42,315 bases of DNA from JBBECE01 sp964574935 (GCA_964574935.1 CAZNOZ010000021.1:1-42315), one strand, 5' to 3'. Shown: positions 1-9,306, numbered from the stretch's first letter. The notes: generated by a model not told the origin, from the letters alone. Program-made: numbers and translations.

Positions 1-753
1 GCCATTGTCTCGGTGACCGGGTCGTTTCGCGAAGACCTCGTGCGCCGCGGGATCGATCCCGGAAAGATCGAAATCGTCACCAACGGCGTCGATCGGGCGC
101 ACTTCTTCCCGCGCGCCAAAAACCCCGCGTTGGTCGATCGGCTTGGCCTGGCGGATTGTTTCGTGGCCGGCTATGTGGGCACCATCGGGATGGCGCATGG
201 GCTCGAGACGGTGCTGGAAGCCGCCGCGATCATGCAACGCCGGCCCGGCGGAGATGACGTGAGATTCCTCCTCCTCGGCGACGGCGCCGCGCGCCCTTCG
301 CTCGAGGCCCGTGCCGCCTCGATGGGCTTGGGCAATCTGACCTTCCTCGACCCGGTGCCCCGCGACCGCGTGCCCGACTACCTGGCCGTGCTCGACGCCG
401 CCGTCATCCACCTGCGCGACGAGCCGCTGTTTCGTACCGTCATCCCCTCGAAACTGTTCGAATGCATGGCCATGGGCATTCCGGTTCTGCACGGAGTGCC
501 CGGCGAATCCGCCGAGATCGTCGAACGCGAAGGGGTCGGAATCTGTTTCGGGTCCGGCGACTCCGAAGCGCTGTGCGCTGCCATTGAGACGTTGCGTTCG
601 CGTCCAAATCTCGCCAAGACACTTGCCGGGAACGGCATCGCCGCCGCCGGCCGATACGAGCGAACCGCGCTGGCCGCGCGCCTGCTCGCCTGCCTCGAGA
701 CGGTGGCCGGTGCCACCGGAGCCGGCGCCATGGCGCGCCGGGTGGAGAGTTGA
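1..753 (+). CDS. Glycosyltransferase family 4, C-terminal part (5' end outside window)
   Basis: This is the C-terminal ~250 residues of a GT-B fold glycosyltransferase that would transfer a sugar from a nucleotide-sugar to a growing polysaccharide at the cytoplasmic membrane. The frame is open back to base 1, so the GTG at 13 is internal rather than the start. Visible family features are the inter-domain segment KIEIVTNGVD, the glycine-rich LLGDGAARPSLE, and the donor-binding PSKLFECMAMGIPVL with its E-x7-E-like spacing. It ends 7 bp before the UDP-glucuronate epimerase gene, so the two are probably cotranscribed and serve capsule, O-antigen or exopolysaccharide synthesis. Family assignment is solid; the acceptor and sugar cannot be read from the sequence. 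Confidence 0.88.
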   Translation, partial: AIVSVTGSFREDLVRRGIDPGKIEIVTNGVDRAHFFPRAKNPALVDRLGLADCFVAGYVGTIGMAHGLETVLEAAAIMQRRPGGDDVRFLLLGDGAARPSLEARAASMGLGNLTFLDPVPRDRVPDYLAVLDAAVIHLRDEPLFRTVIPSKLFECMAMGIPVLHGVPGESAEIVEREGVGICFGSGDSEALCAAIETLRSRPNLAKTLAGNGIAAAGRYERTALAARLLACLETVAGATGAGAMARRVES

Positions 754-760
754 TCGGCGC

Positions 761-1771
761 ATGCACTTTCTGGTCACCGGCAGCGCCGGCTTCATCGGCT
801 TCCACCTCTCGCGCCGGCTTATCGCCGATGGCCACACGGTCACCGGCTTCGATGCCATCACCGACTATTACGACCCGGCCCTCAAGCGCCGCCGCCACGC
901 CATGCTCGCGGCGGCGGGCGGCTTCCGCGCCGCTGAGGGGCGGCTCGAGGACTTCGCCGCCCTGACCGCCGCCGCCGAGGCGGCCCCCCCGGACATTGTC
1001 GTGCATCTGGCCGCGCAGGCGGGCGTCAGGCATTCGCTCGCCCACCCGCGTCAATTCATATCCGCCAATCTCGAGGGCACCCTCAACGTCCTCGAGCTGG
1101 CCCGCGCCGTCCAGCCAAGGCACCTGATCGTCGCCTCCACCAGCTCGGTCTACGGCGCCCTCGACCGGCCGTCCTTCGCCGAAACCGATCCGTCCGACCA
1201 GCCGCTGTCGATCTACGCGGCCACCAAGAAGGGCGGCGAGGTGCTCGCACACGCCTATGCGCACCTGTTCGACATCCCCGTCACCGCCCTCCGCTTCTTC
1301 ACGGTCTACGGGCCCTGGGGCCGCCCGGACATGTCGTACTTCAAGTTCACGCGGGCCATCGCGGCCGGCGAGCCGATCGATGTGTATGGCGATGGCACCC
1401 AGCTTCGCGACTTCACCTTCATCGACGATCTGATCGAGGCGATTTCGGCCCTCGTCGACCTGCCCCCCGAGCGCGGCAACCCGATCGCCGACCCGTCGAC
1501 CACCGACACCCTGTCGCCGGCCGCCCCCTATCGCGTCGTCAATATTGCCGCCGGCCGGCCCGAGCCGATCAATACCCTCATCGCGCTCATCGAGGCTTCC
1601 CTCGGCAAAACTGCGGTCCGCAACCACCTGCCGCCGCAACCCGGCGACGTCGCGCGCACCCATGCCTCGCCGGCGCTCCTCAAGGCCTTGACCGGCTACC
1701 AGCCATCGACCCCGCTCGAGACCGGGATCGCCGCCTTCGTCGACTGGTACCGCGACGACGCCGGCCCTTAG
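761..1771 (+). CDS. UDP-glucuronate 4-epimerase (NAD-dependent epimerase/dehydratase)
   Basis: A 336-residue extended SDR that interconverts UDP-glucuronate and UDP-galacturonate for surface polysaccharide. The ATG at 761 is chosen because the NAD-binding motif GSAGFIG (residues 7-13) then lies at the usual distance from the N-terminus; the open frame runs further upstream but overlaps the glycosyltransferase. The catalytic STSSVYG (about residues 126-132) and Y152-x3-K156 are present. DYYDPALK and TVYGPWGRPDMSYFKFT are typical of UDP-GlcA 4-epimerases rather than GalE. The stop overlaps by 4 bp, tail to tail, the end of the convergent flavoprotein gene. Another uronate epimerase specificity is possible. 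Confidence 0.88.
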   Translation: MHFLVTGSAGFIGFHLSRRLIADGHTVTGFDAITDYYDPALKRRRHAMLAAAGGFRAAEGRLEDFAALTAAAEAAPPDIVVHLAAQAGVRHSLAHPRQFISANLEGTLNVLELARAVQPRHLIVASTSSVYGALDRPSFAETDPSDQPLSIYAATKKGGEVLAHAYAHLFDIPVTALRFFTVYGPWGRPDMSYFKFTRAIAAGEPIDVYGDGTQLRDFTFIDDLIEAISALVDLPPERGNPIADPSTTDTLSPAAPYRVVNIAAGRPEPINTLIALIEASLGKTAVRNHLPPQPGDVARTHASPALLKALTGYQPSTPLETGIAAFVDWYRDDAGP

Positions 1772-3036
1772 CGCCGTGTGCGAGCCCCCCTCGCACCGCG
1801 GTTGAACCGGGCAATGTCGAACGGCTTGAGGATGTTGACCTCCTCGACGTCCGCCACCATGCCGGCGACCAGCCGCGCCGTCGACGCCGCGTAGCTGAGC
1901 CCCATATGTCCGTGCCCGAAGGCGAACAGGATCCGCCGGTCGTCCGGGTGCCGGCCGACGACCGGCAGTGAATCCGGGGTCGAGGGCCGCCGCCCCATCC
2001 ATTCGACCCCGCCCTCGGTGGGCAGCGCCGGCACGAAGCGACGCATGATCGTGCGCATCGCCCTGGCGCGCGCGAAATTCGGCGGCGCCTCGGGCGAGGC
2101 GATCTCCACCGCCCCGCCGACCCTCAGCGAATCGACGAACGGGCTGGCGACGAACCCGTGCCCGGCGAAGATCAGCGGCATCGCCAGCTTCAGCTCGGGA
2201 TCGGCGTAGGTGGTGTTGTAGCCGCGCTCGGCCGCCAGCAGCACCTTCAGTCCCAGTTGCCTGACAAACCGGCGCGACCAGACGCCGGCGGCCACCAGCA
2301 CATGGTCGAACCGGGCGCTCGCGCCGTCCCCGGTCCGGATCGCCACGCCTTCGGCGCCCGCCTCCACCCCGACAACCGGGGCCTCGACCAGCGTTCCCCG
2401 CGCCCTGACGAACCCCTGATAGTGGCGGAGCACCTGCAGCGGGTCGGTGACGATCCAGAAATCCTTCAGATGCACGGCCCCGGCGAACGCGCCCTCGAGT
2501 TCGGGCACCAGCTCCCGTGCCGCCACCGCCCCGATCCGCTCGTAGTCCACATCGACGCGGGCGGCGACCTCCCCGTAGAGCGCCATGTCGGCGTCCAGGC
2601 CGGCCCGGTTCGCCCGCACCGAAAGCGCCCCGGTGTTGCGCAGATGCCCGGTCAGTCTCGCCTTGTTGCCCAATTCGATGTGATCGGCCAGGCATCGTCG
2701 TCCCAGCGGCGCCAGCGCATCCATGGTCCGCGCTTCGCCTTCCCGTGTCGCCGCCGCCGCGAACGCCGTCAGCCAGGGGGCGGTCGCCGGCAGATCGCGC
2801 CATCTGACCGCTAGCGGCCCGAGCGGATCGAGCAACCATTTCGGCACCTGGGACAGTATCCCGCGCCGGGCGACGGGATAGATCTGCGACACGGCGATGA
2901 AACCCGCGTTGCCCGCCGACGCCGGCCGCCCGCCGGGGTCGCGTTCGAACACGGTGACCTCATGGCCCTCGTCGATCAGCCAGGTGGCGGCCGCCGACCC
3001 GATGATCCCGCCGCCGATGATCCCGATCTTCGCCAT
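1768..3036 (-). CDS. DadA-like FAD-dependent oxidoreductase (D-amino acid dehydrogenase family)
   Basis: A 422-residue DAO-family flavoprotein likely to oxidise a D-amino acid or another secondary amine and pass electrons to the respiratory chain. The N-terminal KIGIIGGGIIGSAAA is the dinucleotide-binding GxGxxG with the FAD ribose acidic residue in VTVFERD. The C-terminal MGRRPSTPDSLPVVGRH and FGHGHMGLSYAAST are the DadA-type flavin-contact motifs. The ATG at 3036 puts the Rossmann motif at residue 6; an upstream frame extension of 10 residues looks unrelated. The gene is transcribed away from the ferritin-like iron protein, leaving a 165-bp shared promoter region. The substrate is not determined; imino-acid or opine oxidation is an alternative. 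Confidence 0.83.
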   Translation of the reverse strand: MAKIGIIGGGIIGSAAATWLIDEGHEVTVFERDPGGRPASAGNAGFIAVSQIYPVARRGILSQVPKWLLDPLGPLAVRWRDLPATAPWLTAFAAAATREGEARTMDALAPLGRRCLADHIELGNKARLTGHLRNTGALSVRANRAGLDADMALYGEVAARVDVDYERIGAVAARELVPELEGAFAGAVHLKDFWIVTDPLQVLRHYQGFVRARGTLVEAPVVGVEAGAEGVAIRTGDGASARFDHVLVAAGVWSRRFVRQLGLKVLLAAERGYNTTYADPELKLAMPLIFAGHGFVASPFVDSLRVGGAVEIASPEAPPNFARARAMRTIMRRFVPALPTEGGVEWMGRRPSTPDSLPVVGRHPDDRRILFAFGHGHMGLSYAASTARLVAGMVADVEEVNILKPFDIARFNRGARGARTRR

Positions 3037-3201
3037 GGGGTGAGCCCCGCTTTGCCGGCCTGCCACGCTCTATCGTCCACACCTGTCGGGCGCAACCGGC
3101 GCTTGCGCTTGCGCGCAATCGAGCCGCGCCTGTATCATTTCTGAACCCGCCGGCCGATCGCCGATCCGGCGGAAGGCGGCGCTCCGGGGAGGACCGACAT
3201 C

Positions 3202-5148
3202 ATGGCCGAAGCCGAACCGAAGATCAGGATCGACGATCGCGAGGAGCTGATTTATCTGCTCGCCGAGGCGGCGGCCATCGAAAGCAATGTGATGGCCAAC
3301 TACCTCTACGCCGCCTGGAGCCTGAAGCGCGGCGAGCGCGACGGGCTGACCCCCGAACAGGCCGCCGCGGTCAAGCAATGGAAGGACGCCGTCTACTCGG
3401 TCGCCATCGAGGAGATGACGCACCTGACCCTGGCGTGCAATCTCGCCTGCTCGATCGGCGGCGGTCCGCACCTGTCGCATCCGCCGTACCCGATTCGCCC
3501 CGGCTATCACCCCTCGGGCCTCGTCATCGAGCTCAGGGGCTTCTCCCTCGACGTTCTCGACCACTTCATCTTCATCGAGCGGCCGGAAGGCAAGGAGCTG
3601 CACGACGCCTCCGAATTCGTCCACCCGCACGAGTATCACCGCGCCCAGCCCCGCGGCCGGGTCATGCCGAGCGCCCAGGATTACGGCACCGTCGGGCATC
3701 TGTATCGGGGAATCGCCCACGGTTTCGAGCACCTGGCGCACCATCTGGGCGAAGAGGATCTTTTTTGCGGCGACCCGTCCACCCAGCTGGGGCCCGGCGA
3801 CATTCCGCTGCCTGAGCTGAACGTGGTCACCGATCTAAAGAGCGCCCACGAGGCCATCCAGACGATTATCGAGCAGGGCGAGGGCGCTCCCGAACACTCC
3901 GAGGACAGCCACTACCAGCGTTTCGTCAACGTCCGCGAGCAGTATCACGACTTCCTCGAGAAAAACCCCGACTTCGAGCCGGCCTTCCCGGTCGCTCACA
4001 ATCCGACGATGCGCCCGCCCATGGACGGCGAGGACTGCGTCTTCATCAGCGAGCCGGAGGCTGCCCGCGTCCTCGATCTCGCCAACGCCTGCTACGGTCA
4101 GATGCTGCGGTGTCTGGTCCAGGCCTGGGGCCGGCACGCCGACGACGCAAGGCACAAGCGGATGCTCGCGGAGACCGCCCGCGAGATGATGAGCATCCTC
4201 GACAAGCTCGGACCGCATCTGGCCTCGCTGCCCGCCTCCCGGCGTCATCCCGGCGTCAATGCCGGCATGACCTTCACCATGCTGCGCGACATCCAGCGCA
4301 TGCCCACCGGGCCCGGCGAGATGCGCATGCTGGCCGAACGCACCATCGAATTGGCCGACCATGCCAAACGGGTGTTCCCCAAGGGCCACGAATTTGAAGA
4401 CCTGCACGACAAGCTGCTGCACATCGCCGGCAATTTCGAGGTGCCCACGGGCAAGGCCAGGGTCGAAAGGCCGAAACCCAAGCTCCATGTCCACGACGTC
4501 CCACTGCGCGAGGGCGCCGTCGAATGCGCCGAGGGCACGGATCTCACGGTCAACTTCGCCGCCCGCCGCTGCATTCACGCCCGTTTCTGCGTGCTCGGCG
4601 CCCCCGGGGTCTTCAAGGCCAACACGCCGGGCGAATGGATCTTCCCCGACGAGATGGCGACCGACGAACTCGTCCACGTCATCAAGAACTGCCCCTCCGG
4701 CGCCCTCACCTACGATCCCAAGGGCGACCTCGCCCCGGAAGGCCCGCCGCCGGTCAACACCGTGCACCTGCGCGAGGCGGGACCCTACGCCTTCCACGGG
4801 CCCTTGAAGCTCAGGGGCGAGGAGATCGGCTACCGCGCCACCCTGTGCCGGTGCGGGGCCTCCAAACACAAGCCCTTCTGCGACAGCACGCACCACGACA
4901 TCGGCTTTAACGTCACCGGCGAGCCGGAGACGCGCTCCACCGAGCCCCTCGAGGTCCGCGACGGCGCCCTCGCCATAGACCCGGAGCCGAACGGTCCGCT
5001 GGTCGTCACCGGCAATCTGGAGATTTGCGCCGGCACCGGCCGCACCATCGACCGCGTCACCACGGCGCGCCTTTGCCGCTGCGGCGGGTCGAAGACCAAG
5101 CCGTTCTGCGACAACACGCACCTGAAGATCGGGTTCGAGGCCGACTGA
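3202..5148 (+). CDS. Ferritin-like / Fer4_19 / double CDGSH multidomain iron protein
   Basis: A 648-residue cytoplasmic protein with three iron-binding units. Residues ~10-260 match the ferritin-like (iminophenylpyruvate dimer synthase type) domain; likely diiron ligands are E22 or E27, E70/E71 with H74 (EEMTH), E224 in IIEQGEG and H237 in SHYQRF. Residues ~440-510 are a Fer4_19 mono-cluster domain with C457, C463 and C497 (NCPSGAL). Two CDGSH-type [2Fe-2S] motifs follow: C549, C551, C560, H564 and C625, C627, C636, H640. A GGGGAGGA ribosome binding site lies about 8 bases before the ATG. No signal peptide or membrane segment is visible. A redox enzyme with an internal electron path is a reasonable inference; the reaction is unknown. 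Confidence 0.85.
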   Translation: MAEAEPKIRIDDREELIYLLAEAAAIESNVMANYLYAAWSLKRGERDGLTPEQAAAVKQWKDAVYSVAIEEMTHLTLACNLACSIGGGPHLSHPPYPIRPGYHPSGLVIELRGFSLDVLDHFIFIERPEGKELHDASEFVHPHEYHRAQPRGRVMPSAQDYGTVGHLYRGIAHGFEHLAHHLGEEDLFCGDPSTQLGPGDIPLPELNVVTDLKSAHEAIQTIIEQGEGAPEHSEDSHYQRFVNVREQYHDFLEKNPDFEPAFPVAHNPTMRPPMDGEDCVFISEPEAARVLDLANACYGQMLRCLVQAWGRHADDARHKRMLAETAREMMSILDKLGPHLASLPASRRHPGVNAGMTFTMLRDIQRMPTGPGEMRMLAERTIELADHAKRVFPKGHEFEDLHDKLLHIAGNFEVPTGKARVERPKPKLHVHDVPLREGAVECAEGTDLTVNFAARRCIHARFCVLGAPGVFKANTPGEWIFPDEMATDELVHVIKNCPSGALTYDPKGDLAPEGPPPVNTVHLREAGPYAFHGPLKLRGEEIGYRATLCRCGASKHKPFCDSTHHDIGFNVTGEPETRSTEPLEVRDGALAIDPEPNGPLVVTGNLEICAGTGRTIDRVTTARLCRCGGSKTKPFCDNTHLKIGFEAD

Positions 5149-5231
5149 ACGCCACCTCCGGCGCGGCAAATTGCGCCGCGCCGCCCCAGCGTCTACAAGC
5201 GACGCGGGCCAGGGTGATGGCGGGGGCCTTG

Positions 5232-6008
5232 ATGTATCTCGAAAAGCACGACCTTTCGGGCAAGCTGGCCCTGGTCACCGGCGGCGGGCAGGGGATCGGG
5301 GCCGCGTGCACCGATGCGCTCGCCGAAGCCGGCGCCACCGTCATCATCGTCGAGCTTGTGCCGGAGCGCCTGGCCGCACGCCTCGAGGCGCTGCGCGCTG
5401 CGGGCCATGACCCCCGCGGCTACGAGCTCGACGTCACCGATTCTGCCGCCGTCGCCGCGCTCGCCGACCGCATCGCCGCCGACATCGGCCCCATCGACAT
5501 TCTCGTCAACAACGCCGGCATCGCCCGCTCGCGCATCCCGGCCGAAGACATGACCGACGAAGACTGGCGCGAGGTCATCGCAGTCAATCTGGACGGCGTC
5601 TTCTGGTGTTGCCGCGCCTTCGGGCGGCAGATGCTCGCGAAAGGCGCCGGCGCCATCGTCAACATCGGCTCGATGTCGGGGTTCGTCGTCAACACCCCGC
5701 AGGAGCAGGCCTCCTACAACGCCTCGAAAGCGGCGGTGCACCATCTGACCCGCTCGCTGGCCGCCGAATGGGCGTCCCGGGGCGTCCGGGTCAACGCCGT
5801 CGCCCCGACCTACATCGAGACCCCGCTCACTGCCTTCGGCATGCAAGAAGACCCCGAAATGTACGCCAAGTGGCTCGCCATGACCCCCATGGGCCGCGTC
5901 GGCCAGCCCCATGAGATCGCCTCCGTTGTGCTGTTCCTGGCCTCCGGCGCCGCTTCGCTGATGACCGGCTCGATCGTCTTGGCCGACGCCGGCTATTCGG
6001 CCTGGTAG
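5232..6008 (+). CDS. SDR family NAD(P)-dependent oxidoreductase
   Basis: A 258-residue classical short-chain dehydrogenase/reductase, expected to oxidise or reduce a hydroxyl/keto group on a sugar, polyol or related substrate. It has the cofactor motif TGGGQGIG, the NNAG motif, and the catalytic SYNASKAAV (Y-x3-K). The ATG at 5232 gives the common SDR N-terminus MYLEKHDLSGKLALVTG; an ATG five codons upstream (5217) is also possible. It follows the iron protein by about 80 bp and precedes glpD by 28 bp, so glpD is probably in the same transcript. Context suggests polyol metabolism, but the substrate is not evident. Confidence 0.87.
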   Translation: MYLEKHDLSGKLALVTGGGQGIGAACTDALAEAGATVIIVELVPERLAARLEALRAAGHDPRGYELDVTDSAAVAALADRIAADIGPIDILVNNAGIARSRIPAEDMTDEDWREVIAVNLDGVFWCCRAFGRQMLAKGAGAIVNIGSMSGFVVNTPQEQASYNASKAAVHHLTRSLAAEWASRGVRVNAVAPTYIETPLTAFGMQEDPEMYAKWLAMTPMGRVGQPHEIASVVLFLASGAASLMTGSIVLADAGYSAW

Positions 6009-6036
6009 CGGTGCCCGGGCTCCCGCGCTTCGCCCC

Positions 6037-7548
6037 GTGACCGCGTCAGACCAAAGCTATGACCTCGCCATCGTCGGCGGCGGCATCAATGGCTGCGGCA
6101 TCGCCCGCGACGCCGCCGGCCGCGGGCTCAAGGTCCTGCTCGTCGAGATGGGCGACATCGGCGGCGCCACCTCCTCGGCCTCCACCAAACTCATCCATGG
6201 CGGGCTGAGATATCTCGAGCAGTTCGACTTCGCCCTCGTGCGCGAGGCCCTGATCGAGCGCGAGCGACTGTGGGCGATCGCCCCCCATGTCATCCGGCCG
6301 CTCAGGCTCGTACTGCCCTGGCGGGAGGGGCTCAGGCCCGCCTGGATGCTGCGCACGGGCCTGTTTATCTACGACCATCTGGGCGGCCGCCAGCGCCTGC
6401 CGCCGACCCGAACCCTCGATCTGGCGACCGATCCCGCCGGCAAGCCGCTCAAACAAAGCGCCGGCCGCGCCTGGGAGTTCTCCGACTGCTGGGTGCTCGA
6501 CAATCGTCTTGTGGTGCTCAACGCCCGCGACGCGGCGCGCCTGGGCGCCGACATCCGCCCGCGGACCAAATGCCTCAGCGCCCGGCGCGAGGGCACGATC
6601 TGGCGCCTTCGCATCGCGGACAACGAATCCGGCGCGCCCGAGGAACTCACCGCCGGCGCAATCGTCAACGCCGCCGGTCCTTGGGTCGATCGGGTCGAGG
6701 AAGAGGTCCTGGGCAAGGACATGCCCGGCGACGTGCGTTTGGTCCAGGGCTCGCACATCGTCACCCGGCGCCTGTTCGACCACGACCGTGCCTACTTCTT
6801 CCAGAACCCGGACGGACGGGTGTTGTTCGCCATTCCCTTCGAAGGCGAATTCACGCTCATCGGCACCACCGACCGCGACTATCAGGGCGCCCCCCAGGAC
6901 GCCAAGGCGAGCGGTGAGGAGATCGAGTATCTGTGCGCCGCCGCCTCGACCTGGTTCGCGCGCCCGGTCGATCCCTCCGACGTCGTCTGGAGCTACTCGG
7001 GCGTGCGCCCCCTCCACGACGAGGGACCGGTCGCCGCCCAGCAAGCCACCCGCGACTTCAGCTTCGGCCTCGACGCTCCGCAGGGCGGCGCGCCCTTCCT
7101 GTCCATCTATGGCGGCAAGATCACCACCTACCGGCGGCTCGCCGAACGGGCCCTCGAGCACCTGTCCCCCTGGTTCGGCAATCTCGGTGCCCGGGCCGGC
7201 TGGACCGGCAAGGCGTCGCTGCCCGGCGGCGAGTTCCCCCTCGACGCCATCGATCTCACCCGCCGCCGCCTGGCCGAGACCTACCCGTTTCTTGCCCCCC
7301 GCGAACTCGACCATTTCTTCACTCACTTTGGCCTGGATGCCTTCGCGCTCCTGGGCGGGGCGCAGTCCATGGCCGCCCTCGGCGCCGATTTCGGGGGCGG
7401 CCTCAGGGAGGCCGAGGTCCGGTACCTGCGCGAACACGAATGGGCCCGCACCGCCGAGGACATCGTGTGGCGGCGCACCAAGCGGGGGCTCAATATGGGT
7501 CTCGAAGAAATCGCCCGCCTTGGCGAATGGCTGGCCGCCCACCGCTGA
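6037..7548 (+). CDS. glpD: Glycerol-3-phosphate dehydrogenase (FAD-dependent, aerobic type)
   Basis: A 503-residue homodimeric membrane-associated flavoenzyme that oxidises sn-glycerol 3-phosphate to dihydroxyacetone phosphate and feeds electrons to quinone. The FAD motif IVGGGINGCGIARDAAGRG is at residues 12-30, followed by SASTKLIHGGLRYLEQ, the family's substrate/flavin loop. IGTTDRDYQG and YGGKITTYRRLAERAL are further GlpD hallmarks, and the length matches the family. The start is GTG at 6037; no ATG lies upstream in frame after the previous stop. No glycerol kinase, GlpF or DeoR-type GlpR is in the window, so the rest of the pathway must be elsewhere. Confidence 0.93.
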   Translation: MTASDQSYDLAIVGGGINGCGIARDAAGRGLKVLLVEMGDIGGATSSASTKLIHGGLRYLEQFDFALVREALIERERLWAIAPHVIRPLRLVLPWREGLRPAWMLRTGLFIYDHLGGRQRLPPTRTLDLATDPAGKPLKQSAGRAWEFSDCWVLDNRLVVLNARDAARLGADIRPRTKCLSARREGTIWRLRIADNESGAPEELTAGAIVNAAGPWVDRVEEEVLGKDMPGDVRLVQGSHIVTRRLFDHDRAYFFQNPDGRVLFAIPFEGEFTLIGTTDRDYQGAPQDAKASGEEIEYLCAAASTWFARPVDPSDVVWSYSGVRPLHDEGPVAAQQATRDFSFGLDAPQGGAPFLSIYGGKITTYRRLAERALEHLSPWFGNLGARAGWTGKASLPGGEFPLDAIDLTRRRLAETYPFLAPRELDHFFTHFGLDAFALLGGAQSMAALGADFGGGLREAEVRYLREHEWARTAEDIVWRRTKRGLNMGLEEIARLGEWLAAHR

Positions 7549-7624
7549 TCGGCCGCCTCTGGCCAGCCGCCCGGCTTGCCGCTAGACCACTTTCCAGCCA
7601 CCTGCCGCCGCAAGGCTCGTGCCC

Positions 7625-8563
7625 ATGCTCTTCGTTCTCAGCGTCGTCGCCCCGGTCTTCGTGCTCGTCGCGCTCGGCTACGGGGCGGTGCGACTCGGCC
7701 TCTATCCGAAGTCGGGGGTCGGGGGACTGCTGGCCTTCGTCAACAACTTCGCCGCCCCGTGCCTGTTGTTCCGGGCCGTCTATTCGGTCGATTTCACCAC
7801 CACCTTCCAGCCGGCGACGATCGCGCCCTACTACGTCAGCGCCTTTGTGTGCGGCGGCCTCGGGATCGCCGCGGCGCGGCTGTGGTTTGCCCGCCGGCCC
7901 GGCGAATCGGTTTCGTCCGGCTTCTCCGCCCTGTTCTCCAACACCGTGCTGGTCGGCATTCCGGTCGTCGAGCGCGCCTACGGCCAATCGGCGCTCATCA
8001 CGGCCTTCGCCATCATCGCGATCCATGCCGCGATCCTGTTCACAGTCGGCATGATCACCATGGAGGTCGCCCGCCGCGACGGCGCGCCCTGGCCCCAGAC
8101 GATGAGCCGCGCCGCCCGCGCCATCGGCACGAACCCGATCCTGATCGGCGTCTTCCTGGGCCTGATCGGCAACCTCTCGGGCATCGAAATGCCCGAGCTT
8201 GTCGATGCCACGACGGCGCTCATCGCATTGGCGGTCGTGCCGGCGGCGCTGTTCGGCCTTGGCGGCACGCTCACCGAATACCGCATCGCCGAAAACTGGT
8301 CGGAGGCCCTCGTCATCTCCTCGATCAAGCTGGCCGTGCACCCGACAATCACCTGGATACTGATGGTGCCGGTCCTCAACGTGCCGATCGAGATCGCCCG
8401 CGTCGCGGTGCTGCTCGCCGCCATGCCGGCGGGCATCAACTCCTATGTCTTCGCCACCTACTACGATCGCGGCACGGCAATGGCCGCCAACACGGTGCTC
8501 ATGACCACCGTGGCCAGCTTCCTGACGATATCGGCCTGGCTGTGGTTCCTGGGCCTCGGGTAG
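7625..8563 (+). CDS. AEC family transporter (auxin efflux carrier-like)
   Basis: A 312-residue, very hydrophobic protein with about ten predicted membrane helices in two inverted halves, as in the AEC/BART superfamily. It begins MLFVLSVVAPVFVLVALGYG and ends in a hydrophobic helix; the helix-breaking NNFAAPCLLFRAV and AAMPAGINSYVFAT segments are the conserved discontinuous helices of the family. Bacterial members export or exchange small organic acids such as malate or malonate. A GTG two codons upstream (7619) is an alternative start. It is 76 bp after glpD on the same strand and 5 bp from the end of the convergent Anbu gene. The substrate cannot be inferred. Confidence 0.88.
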   Translation: MLFVLSVVAPVFVLVALGYGAVRLGLYPKSGVGGLLAFVNNFAAPCLLFRAVYSVDFTTTFQPATIAPYYVSAFVCGGLGIAAARLWFARRPGESVSSGFSALFSNTVLVGIPVVERAYGQSALITAFAIIAIHAAILFTVGMITMEVARRDGAPWPQTMSRAARAIGTNPILIGVFLGLIGNLSGIEMPELVDATTALIALAVVPAALFGLGGTLTEYRIAENWSEALVISSIKLAVHPTITWILMVPVLNVPIEIARVAVLLAAMPAGINSYVFATYYDRGTAMAANTVLMTTVASFLTISAWLWFLGLG

Positions 8564-8568
8564 GGGCC

Positions 8569-9306
8569 TCAGGTCTGGTCCGGATAGCCCTTGATCTCGT
8601 CGAAGGCGCGCCTGAGGGCGTCCGACCAGGCCTCCGACAGGGCCCGGAAATAGACGTTGTCCTCGCCGATGCGCTGCTCCTCGCCGATATGAAAGGTGTC
8701 GTTGCGATAAATCGCGATGTCGATCGGCAGCCCCACGGAGAGGTTTGAGCGGATGGTCGAATCGAACGACAGGAGCAGGAGCTTCGCGGCCTCGCCCATG
8801 CGCATGGTCGGCGCGGCGACCCGGTCGAGGATCGGCTTGCCGTATTTGTGCTCGCCGATCTGGAAGTAGGGGGTATCGCCGCTCGCTTCGATGAAATTGC
8901 CCTCCGCGTAGATCTGGAACAGCCGTGGCGGTTCGCCCCGGATCTGCCCGCCGAGCACGAAGGAGGCCGAGAAGGTCTCCGCTTTGGCGCCCGGCGCGCC
9001 TTCGTTGGCGCTTCGCTCGGCGCGCAGCGCGTTGCCCACCAGCCGCGCGGCCTGAAACATGGTGCTTGCGGAATGCAGCGTCTCTTCGCCCTCCTCGGCG
9101 GCCTCGATCTGCTCGTTGAGCACCGTCACGATTGACTGGGAGATGGCGAGATTGCCCGCGGCGAGCAGCACCAGCGTCCGGTCCGCCGCCGCGTCCCACA
9201 CCGTCATCTTCTTGAAGCGTGCGACATTGTCGACGCCCGCATTGGTGCGGGTGTCGGCGGCGAACACGATGCCGCGGTCGATTTTCAGGCCAACGCAATA
9301 GGTCAT
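8569..9306 (-). CDS. Anbu: proteasome-type Ntn-hydrolase (bacterial proteasome homologue)
   Basis: A 245-residue member of the Anbu family, the bacterial relative of HslV and proteasome beta subunits. The ATG at 9306 places the putative N-terminal nucleophile Thr at residue 2 (MTYCVGLKIDRGIVFAADTRTN), so methionine removal alone would expose it. D18 of AADTRTNAG and the following lysine-containing segment match the Ntn-hydrolase active-site layout. It is the last gene of a four-gene minus-strand unit after the ATP-grasp, alpha-E and transglutaminase-like genes, a neighbourhood repeatedly seen for Anbu. No ATPase partner is encoded nearby. Known members form open helical or ring oligomers; peptidase activity in vivo is poorly defined. 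Confidence 0.9.
   Translation of the reverse strand: MTYCVGLKIDRGIVFAADTRTNAGVDNVARFKKMTVWDAAADRTLVLLAAGNLAISQSIVTVLNEQIEAAEEGEETLHSASTMFQAARLVGNALRAERSANEGAPGAKAETFSASFVLGGQIRGEPPRLFQIYAEGNFIEASGDTPYFQIGEHKYGKPILDRVAAPTMRMGEAAKLLLLSFDSTIRSNLSVGLPIDIAIYRNDTFHIGEEQRIGEDNVYFRALSEAWSDALRRAFDEIKGYPDQT

Noticed and set aside
440..2839. Minus-strand open frame of 799 codons across the glycosyltransferase, epimerase and flavoprotein genes
   Set aside because: It is a GC-rich shadow of three genes with recognised families; its translation is Gly/Arg-rich with no domain motif.
7490..9298. Minus-strand open frame of 602 codons across the AEC carrier and Anbu genes
   Set aside because: It runs in a different frame through two genes with clear family motifs and is itself low-complexity, so it is a compositional artefact.
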